Positions 56,086-64,000 of a stretch of DNA of 64,000 nucleotides are shown one piece after another. Under the pieces are notes generated by a model. That model was given only the letters and a program-made list of their open reading frames with translations. It had not been told where the DNA came from and searched no databases. Position numbers and translations under genes: made by a program. This stretch comes from Bombyx mori. Its lineage: Eukaryota > Arthropoda > Insecta > Lepidoptera > Bombycidae. The DNA lies in the NCBI RefSeq assembly GCF_030269925.1, contig NC_085121.1, positions 5,163,501-5,227,500 on the forward strand. Direction: 5' to 3'. Position 1 is the stretch's first letter; the number at the start of each line of letters is the position of its first letter.

Positions 56086-56303
56086 TACTGGTGGTAGGAC
56101 CTCCTGTGAGTCCACCACCACCCTGCCTATTTCTGCCGTGAAGCAGTAATACGTTTCGGTTTGAAAGGTGGACCTTAAAACTTATATTTCAAGGTGGGTG
56201 GCGCATTTACGTTGTAGATGTCTATGGGCTCCAGTAACCACTTAACACCGGGTGGACTGTGAGCTCGTCTACCTATCTAAGCAATAAATTAAAAAAAAAA
56301 ACA
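56086..56303 (+). repeat. Bm1-type SINE, copy 20 (internal deletions)
   Basis: ACTGGTGGTAGGACCTCCTG to AAGCAATAAATTAAAAAAAA. Missing the GCACGGGTAGGTA segment and the AACTATACTGAGA segment. Confidence 0.83.
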
Positions 56304-57038
56304 TAACACGCAAAAATCGGGGTCGCATTCAAGGAATATCGGAAACATGGACCGTGCCGTAAATAAGTTTACGCAACATTAATGTGTATCACTAAAAACG
56401 TAGATTTTATCGTTTTATTTATCGTTACAACGGGAATGAAATATGTGTCGCGGAAACAAATAAAGAAATGATGAAACAACAATCAAAACGAGATATAATT
56501 TAAATATATCAATCTGTTTATAAAGCTACTCTAATTTACGACGGCTTATTCGTCTCTCAAGAGAATCGAAAGACTTCAAACGATAGCTATGAAGATTTTC
56601 ACGAACGCTACAGTCTTATAAATAAAGGTTATTATTATTTGTTCGTTTTTCGTGAGACGTAGACATAATATTACTACTTTTACGTATTAATCTGCAGTTT
56701 TTTTTATTGTCGCTATATTATTTCTGACGTTTCAAACACTTTACAGTTTTCGTCGTCACTTAGGACACGAAAAGTAATTTAACTTATTTAAGCTTATTAC
56801 ACGATCTTTTGTGTCTTGCAATCGAGTGTAAAGGAGACGAGTTTCTATGATAAAGACACAACTCGATAACAATACTTTTTTAACAAAACTACGTTTACTA
56901 TAAAAAAATTATCATGTATTGTTTTATTTTTTTTCTGTTGGAAATGAAATTTAAAGGAACTACATATATTATTATAAAATACATCTTTTTGGCCCAAAAT
57001 CATTGTTATACTACTGCTAATTGTACATTACGAATTCT
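56304..57038. other. Intergenic or intronic, no gene seen
   Basis: AT-rich, nothing recognised. Confidence 0.5.
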
Positions 57039-57285
57039 ACTGGTGGTAGGACCTGTTGTGAGTCCGCGCGGGTAGGTACCACCGCCCTGCCTATTTCTGC
57101 CGTGAAGCAGTAATGCGTTTCGGTTCGAAGGGTGGGGCAGCCGTTGTAACTATACTGAGACCTTACAACTTATATCTCAAGGTGGGTGGCGCATTTACGT
57201 TGTAGATGTCTATGGCCTCCAGTAATCACTTAACACCAGGTGGGCTGTGAGCTAGTCCACCCACCTAATCAATAAAAAAAAAAAT
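57039..57285 (+). repeat. Bm1-type SINE, copy 21
   Basis: Full-length-looking: ACTGGTGGTAGGACCTGTTG to ATCAATA plus A10. Confidence 0.87.
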
Positions 57286-59843
57286 GACTAAAGCTGTAGG
57301 CACGTAATATAATCACACCTTCTCTAGGTGTAGGTTTGTAGTTTTTATCTATTTAAAACTGATAAATGCACGATAACGCGAGATCGTCGTGAGAATGCAA
57401 ACATACGAACACACAAAACCTCTCTACGAGTGTGGATAACTAAGCGATTGCAACATTCTTAGTCCCGAAAAGGCGTTGGCATCCCGTAAAACACGTTACA
57501 TGAAGACATCAGGAACATGACAATTGTAGGTTCATTGCACTCGTCAAGAATGGGGACTACTAGAGCCGCATTCGGTTAATGAATGGCAGACAAACAAAAG
57601 AGGTCGTCTTTGTAGTCCACCATCTTTCTATTCACGTCCCAAAAGAAATATGTGACTGTACTTTTGAGGATTGTGAATAGTCAAACTAAGGAAGTTTCTA
57701 TTTCAATTCGAAAGTCAAGACAGAAATAAAATTTCATTTGTTCTGCAAATAAAAATATGAATATTTCAATTACTTGTTATTTACTTTAATATGGCGAAGC
57801 TAATCGTTCAATTCAATTCAATTTTGGTACTATAGAAATTTTGCAAAAAAAAATTTCTCATATTTATTAGCCATGGCTAAGAAATTTACTTTTCAATTAA
57901 ATTGTGATGATATATGTAGTTGCCAGTATTTTAAAATATTATCATCAGCATTAGAATATAGTTGATGCAGATAATTTAAATCCTACGTTAGTTAGTTAGC
58001 TATCTGCAAAATTCGCTTAACAGGTTACTAAGGTTCCGGAATTACAACTACAAGGCGCCTAGAACTTGAGATGAATATATGAGCCCATAAAACTTGAGAT
58101 GAACCGTAAAAATTCTTAATAGTTAAAAATACGCGGTCCAAGCTGTTTACAATACGTGCATATATGAGTGGAGGATGTATCACTGTGTTCCGCCAATACG
58201 CAAGGAGTTGTTTATAACGTGTAACGTCTCTCGAAACAGAACATAATGTAAGAGACAAATAATATTCATTTGATGAACTGAGCTTTTTTTAATGAGCTTA
58301 TATATATGCATGCGTTTTCTGCGTACCCAGAATTAACGGCAGAGCCGAATGCATCCTGTAGAATGAACTTGGCCCGCGATTGTTTCAAATATTATGACCG
58401 GCTTTCATGTAAATCACATATCACCATATCATTTGATGGTGAAGTTTATTCAAATAATTTTAGTCTACAAATCAATCAGAGCATTGAAACGTAACAAATT
58501 TTAAAATGTTCTTTATTTGTTAAAATTTGTAGTACTTTTCGACGACAATTCTTATTAAATATTGCACTTTTTACTTTCTTTTTTTTGAAATAAAATCTGA
58601 ATAATTTGCTATATTTTATTCGGTTCTCTACTTATAGTTACACTTGGTTTTATAATTTCGTCACGTAGATTTAGAACATGTAAAATAATACATTTTGTCC
58701 ATTTGTTATTCATTCTGCCTTCTCGCCTGCCAACGTAGGGTAATACATAAAAAGTAACTTGTGTAATAAGCCGGATGCTATTCGTAATTCGAAAAATAGC
58801 TGAAGAAAGAATAAACAATATCCTACATATGTCTGGGAGCATGTCTTATGTAACATTCAATGAAATCCAAAAAAAATGCTAAGGAAGTCGTGAGACATTT
58901 GAGTTGAATTATCATTGGATTTCTTAGATAAAATTATTACAAAAAGAGTGAAATCTCCGAGAAGCCATTGTTTCACTGGAAAGTTTTATGTGGGAGTCTA
59001 CTGTTGACGCCTTATTAAGTAGCGTAAGTGAAAATTAAAGAAAATTTCTTCCGTTCGTGGTTTATAGGCAGGCAGCATTAAATTGCAAAATAATAAAGCG
59101 GTTTTTTTCTTTCTACAATCCATAAAAAGTTATTTATCAACAATTGGCTATGGTTTATTTAGTAAACAAAAATCGCTTCATGAAAATGTGCTGTATTGCT
59201 TAAAATTTATTCTCAAGGTGCCACACCACCCGGAACGACTTGTTACATTATTCTCCTGATACTTATAACAGCGTGTTTTCTTGCAGCGAACAATAGGATT
59301 ACGATAAAAAAATTAGAACGTAAGGAAAACCGTAGATTTATGCATCAATATTACCACATTTATAAGTTAACTCATTTAGTAAACAAAATACATCTAGTTA
59401 ATGGCAACACACGACACTAGAGTTTGGCTTGTGGCCAGCAGTTTCCGTCACGATACCGATATTTTCTCAAGATTAAGAGCGCTATAGCACGTTCAGCGGC
59501 CCCAGGCCTGGCGTGCCGCCTACTAAATCATCTAAAAGATTATTACCACGCACAAATTGTAGCAGCCAAAACAATAACTATAACCTCGTAACATTTTCAT
59601 TACTAGAAAATGTTTCAGTTATTCTTGAGCGGCAAAATACAATTCAGAAAACGTTAACATTTTTTTTTAAATCTTATTCAATTCACGGCCTTGCCAAAAT
59701 CTAGATAGACAAAAGCCGATAAAGAAAACTTGTACACTCGACATTGGTACTTGAATCTGAATCGACCTTTATTATACAAAAAAAAGACAATAGTTCAAGG
59801 ATTATTCTTCATAGATAGATACGTCCGTTTACGATAGTACGTT
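57286..59843. other. About 2.5 kb without recognised gene or repeat
   Basis: AT-rich. Open frames at 58,028-58,258, 58,306-58,494, 58,609-58,842, 59,196-59,420 and 59,513-59,704 show no family similarity or splice context. Confidence 0.45.
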
Positions 59844-60086
59844 TACTGGTGGTAGGACCTCTTGTGAGTCCGCACGGGCAGGTACCACCGCCCTGCCTAT
59901 TTCCGCAGTGAAGCAGTAATGCGTTTCGGTTTGAAGGGTGGGGCAGCCGTTCTAACTATACTGAGACCTTAGAACTTATATCTCAAGGTGTGTGACGCAT
60001 TTACGTTGTAGATGTCTATGAGCTCCAGTAACCACTTAACACCAGGTGGGCTGTGAGCTTGTCCACACATCTAAACAATAAAAAAT
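59844..60086 (+). repeat. Bm1-type SINE, copy 22
   Basis: ACTGGTGGTAGGACCTCTTG to AAACAATAAAAAATAA. Full-length-looking. Confidence 0.87.
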
Positions 60087-61821
60087 AACGTCCGTGGCAT
60101 TATCACAATTTTTTACCTAAATATATTATACTAAAAAATTGGAGTATTAGTTTGTGGACTATTTTCGTAATTGGGGACAGGCAGTCACAATCAGACTCAA
60201 TACATTTTTCAACGCGCATTAACCCTTTGTTCGGTACAAAAGCCAGCCGGCATTATGAACAGGCTGTTATATTAAACAACGTACATCCGGTCGCGACAAA
60301 CGCTGACATGAGACTAATGACACGACAGGTATAAATCATATCAGTAATAGCGAAGACCGACGTAAGACGGTCAGAGGAAACCGTCTATTTGCAACGGATA
60401 TCGTCAATGGCACAACCAGAATACTGAACTCCTCAATTCGGATTTCTATACAGAAATGTGTATCACAATGGAAACTACTAATGGCGATATAATTAGGAAT
60501 TCTATCTCTCTAGTCCATAGGGCACGACAAAGGGAAGATGTTTTACCTACCAGATTGTTTGCAAGTCCATTGGGCACGACAAAGGGAAGATGTTTTACCT
60601 ACCAGATTGTTTGCAGATCCAGTCGTTGTGGTTAGGAATCTATTTATACAAAGCTTGAATTTATATAAATTAAAAGACAAGAAAACAAGACAAAACAATA
60701 TTTTTTTTAAAGCTCATTTGTTTTCAAATCACAGCTATGAATGATAAGCCAGTAGGTAAATTGTATATCACGTTATAAACATTCTTAATATTTCAATAAA
60801 TTATACATCTAATTACGAGAAGAGAATTAGTAGGCCTATCGCAAAAGCATTTGACAAAGTATGGCCCCTATGCCTCTTATCTCGAAGTTAGGACGGAATC
60901 ACCGATAGATCAGCTTTATTTACATTGACGATCCAAAAGGCTGATGACCTCCCCCATTTTTTTCATCCTCCACATGAATGGTCTATTAATGGCACGCATT
61001 CTCACATAAGTGACATCACGATGCGCGATATTTTGGCCACCTGAGTTTTTCTCAGAGCATGGTTTCAAAAAGGCGATGGAAACTATTTTGTATGTATTTG
61101 CACAATCCATTAAAAACACAAGTTCTTCAACTACTTTGACTTTTTTGTTAAATGTACGGTTTACCTAATTCAATCCAATAAATTATATCGGCATTTGGGT
61201 GGTCAAATCTAATTAGTAATGTAGGAATTCCTTTCAAACCTTCTAATTTCTGTATTAAGCAAGTGCCGATTAATCAAACACGTTGAAAACCCACACGATA
61301 AAGTATTACAATTTAGCCTAATTCTTCTGCGAAACAAAACTGCTTTCAGTTCCATAAATAGAATAGTTGATTTGCCATTTATACTTCAATATTATGAATA
61401 CATTCAAATTGTAGTTCACGATAACCGAGGACATCTGATGGGTCGTGTGCTTCTTTGCTAATTATGGTTAGTGAAACCAAAATATGGACTTCTAAACTAT
61501 CTAAGTTTAACTCGTTTGAGAAGATAGATCCTCGGGAAAAATGATACGTTTTTTTATAAAATGGGGCACAATTATGCCTTATGTAAGACAAAACGACCTA
61601 CACGAATATCTTTCCTCGATCTATGAAAATAAAAAAAAAACTCGAACGCAACCAACACCTTTAACTGAATACCGCAATATTATGCAACTTTTTGTTTACA
61701 TTTTTACTACTTTAATTCTGATTGTAAATCTAAAAGTACGTCAGACATAAGTCGAAATGTTATGGCGAAGATCGCAATTCACACCAATAGGGCTTTGACT
61801 ATAATGGATTTATTATTGGTA
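60087..61821. other. No gene seen; contains a tandem duplication
   Basis: Mixed, mostly AT-rich. The only structure I recognise is the 52-bp duplication at 60,512-60,615. Confidence 0.45.
60512..60615. repeat. Perfect-period 52-bp tandem duplication
   Basis: Two consecutive 52-bp units beginning AGTCCATAGGGCACGACAAA and AGTCCATTGGGCACGACAAA, identical apart from one base near the start. Recent. Confidence 0.9.
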
Positions 61822-62209
61822 CTAGAGGTCCCGCAGTAGTCGAAATTCGACTATAATTAATTGGAATTGTAAGTTTGTACGCTATTATGATTGTATTTTA
61901 TACTTCTATAATCACAAATTTCGCCAAGGCTACACTATAAAAAAATATTAATACAGACAAACAATATTTATTCTAATCTCAATTTGACCACAGACGTCAA
62001 GAACAAAAGTTTGACAATAAATAGTATGCATGCGTGTGTGCGTCAAATACATGGTATGTAGTGTGTGTAATGTTTTCTTTATTGATTTATTGTATCTTTT
62101 ATGCATTATTTAAAAAAAATATTAGCATTGTGCACTTTCATACTCCTCCGTCCGCGCAATTTTCGTAAAAAGGAATACAAAGTTTTTGCTTCACGTATTA
62201 ATATATAGA
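61822..62209 (-). mobile_element. Non-autonomous Helitron, copy 5 (reverse, 388 bp)
   Basis: Minus-oriented: CTAG end at 61,822-61,825 preceded by A, hairpin TAGTCGAAATTCGACTA, and the reversed TCTATATATTAATACG start at 62,209 followed by T. About 30 bp shorter than copies 1 and 2, through loss near the 5' third (AAGTGCACAATGC joins directly to GAAAGTATG when reversed). Confidence 0.86.
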
Positions 62210-62817
62210 TATCCGATGACGCTTCAAAGTAGTATACCACGAAACAAAAAAATCCATGTCACATATTACTTTGTGCTGTCTATAGCAAAATGCCCAGAGG
62301 AAGCCTTTGATTTACGACGGAAATCGCCACTAGACCAACTGGAATACTGAACTTTTGAACTCCCTTATTAATCTCTCGCTCATTACGGAGCCGCCTACAA
62401 TGGCATCATTATTTGGGTATAGCGGCAGGTCTAATGATGAAATCAGAAGCCTGAGTGTACTTTATATTGTACGTAGGGTATTTTTGTACTTCTAACGAGA
62501 GATGAGGTTCATGTTTCGTAATCTAAGTATCAACTTCTATCTATTATTATTTATCTCATGAAAAGATTTTTTATGAATGTATTCCTAACTATTCATCCGA
62601 CTATGATAAAACATGGCGTGCTTGTTGTTGGCACTCCAGAGATCATTTATGTCATAATACCATCAAAGATCGATAGGTAACGCTTGTACTGTTTAGATAA
62701 ATACATGTTTTTCATAAAATTAACGATAGTCACGGTCGAGCATGATCGAATTTCACTAATTACTATAAACAAGGGAAAACGGACGAATTTTTTTCAGGAA
62801 ATTCATAAAATGTTTTA
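62210..62817. other. No gene seen
   Basis: Mixed composition. The frame at 62,684-62,905 runs into the SINE and is not a gene. Confidence 0.45.
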
Positions 62818-63021
62818 CCACCGCCCTGCCTATTTCTGCCGTGAAGCAGTAATGCGTTTCGGTTTGAAGGGTGGGGCAGCCGTTGTAACTATACTGAGAC
62901 CTTAGAACTTATATCTCAAGGTGGGTGGCGCATTTGCGTTGCAGATGTCCATTGGCTCCAGTAACCACTTAACACCAGGTGGGCTGTGAGCTCGTCCACC
63001 AATCTAAGCTATAAAAAAAAA
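62818..63021 (+). repeat. Bm1-type SINE, copy 23 (5'-truncated)
   Basis: CCACCGCCCTGCCTATTTCT to AAGCTATA plus A9. Confidence 0.85.
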
Positions 63022-64000
63022 ATGTGCGACATATTTTCATGACATATTTATGATCACACATTGTACTACTACTACTACTTAATTAATTAATATTCAAGAC
63101 AAAGTGTTTGGAGTAAATCAATTTTGCATCCTCAATCTCAAAAACACAAATGACTACAGAGTCAAGACACATAAAACCTGTTAGTTTCGTATAATTGCAG
63201 TATTTAGCGATAAATTACTTTACTGTTTATACACATGGAGAGCACAACCGCGAAAATAGAATCACACCAAAATAAACGTACACGTCACGTACAAACTTAA
63301 ACTTGCACGCCACTGCACTGCCCCGGACACCGAGATGTTTTAAATTATATTTTCATTCCTTTAGACACGACGATATTTTCACGCAACTATGAATTAATAT
63401 CATGGTGGAAAGACCGCGTGTCTGTCTCCATTCAATGATGCTAACGTACTGAACGTAGGCGCGTTTGCTGATACGGCACCGCCGGGCACAACACGACGAG
63501 CGTTCTAGCGGCTCGTCGCACGCGCACGAGTATACAATGACAGTGGCCTCATGACACATGCCGCGGACCGTTTATTAACTAGCAGTTTGAATTTCGAACG
63601 TGCTTTTCTAATCAACATGGCGGCAGATAAGCCCGCGTAAGCTACGATACACCTAACTAAAAAAAAGAAGTTCCCATTACTAATATGGCGGCAGTTGAGA
63701 ATGTTTTCAAAGAAACTGTCCATAGGAGTCTTGATAAGAACTCTAAACCCGGATTCTAGTACTACTGAATGGGAAAATCCCAGCAGAAACCTATAACTTA
63801 GAATACGAAAGTGAAAGCGAGCGCGAGCTTTAGATCCAAAACTAGTTGTACTATATTATCGATCACTTTTACTGTTTGATGCTTACAAACGAACGGAAGA
63901 TATAATAGGCGAAGCTGACTAGGAAACGAACAATGACCTCCAAAACGTTCTCCCGGCACACTTGTACTATTAGTTACAGGAGAACAGCAAACAGACACTG
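63022..64000. other. CpG-richer end of window, possible promoter region
   Basis: 63,300-63,560 has clustered CpGs (CGGCACCGCCGGGCAC, GGCTCGTCGCACGCGCACG). Two ATGGCGGCAG motifs (63,619 and 63,685) resemble YY1/PHO sites, and a minus-strand TCAGT initiator lies at 63,452-63,448. No coding exon is clear: the minus-strand frame at 63,559-63,353 starts at an ATG but resembles nothing I know. Confidence 0.35.

Noticed and set aside
63353..63723. Minus-strand ORFs of 68 and 72 aa as genes
   Set aside because: Arginine/cysteine-rich translations of CpG-rich DNA. More likely promoter or leader sequence, and no protein family is recognised.

Overview
The window looks like silkworm (Bombyx mori or the closely related B. 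mandarina) nuclear DNA. It is AT-rich, its genes are split by short consensus introns, and it holds about 23 copies of a SINE whose sequence matches the Bm1 family as I remember it. It also carries lepidopteran-type Helitrons, MITEs and LINE tails. Nothing in it looks bacterial or viral.

The main feature is one large minus-strand gene: the SynGAP/DAB2IP/nGAP-type Ras GTPase-activating protein, raskol in Drosophila. I located the shared coding exons by hand between 28,100 and 11,168. In order they give a basic serine-rich leader, a PH-domain segment, a C2 domain, a complete RasGAP domain with arginine finger and FLR motif, a very large Asn/Ser-rich disordered exon and a C-terminal coiled coil. 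Every junction is GT-AG and every phase agrees, so the joined CDS has a whole number of codons. Upstream lie two well supported alternative first coding exons (33,932-32,942 and 55,343-55,142). Each ends in phase 1 on the same downstream exon, has its own TATAAATA promoter and has upstream AUGs. A third, weaker candidate (31,738-31,588) would give the protein a hydrophobic N terminus. Predicted products are 1776, 1513 and (candidate) 1496 residues.

The second gene is an uninterrupted plus-strand ORF at 6,396-8,441 (681 aa). It resembles insect proteins with DUF4770/DUF4771-type regions and converges on the 3' end of raskol.

Layout: 1-1,030 dead DD37D (maT) mariner; 1,400-5,500 repeat-rich intergenic DNA; 6,396-8,500 the 681-aa gene; 8,500-11,100 intergenic DNA and probable raskol 3' UTR; 11,168-28,100 raskol core exons with SINE-, Helitron- and MITE-filled introns; 28,100-34,070 candidate exon C, exon B and promoter B; 34,100-55,140 a 20-kb intron with a stretch of about 10 kb (37.4-47.7 kb) lacking recognised repeats; 55,142-55,500 exon A and promoter A; 55,500-64,000 upstream DNA with more SINEs and a Helitron. 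The final 600 bp is CpG-richer and may be another promoter.

Names of repeat families and domain families come from memory, without database searches. Exon boundaries come from splice signals, frame continuity and recalled similarity to SynGAP/DAB2IP.
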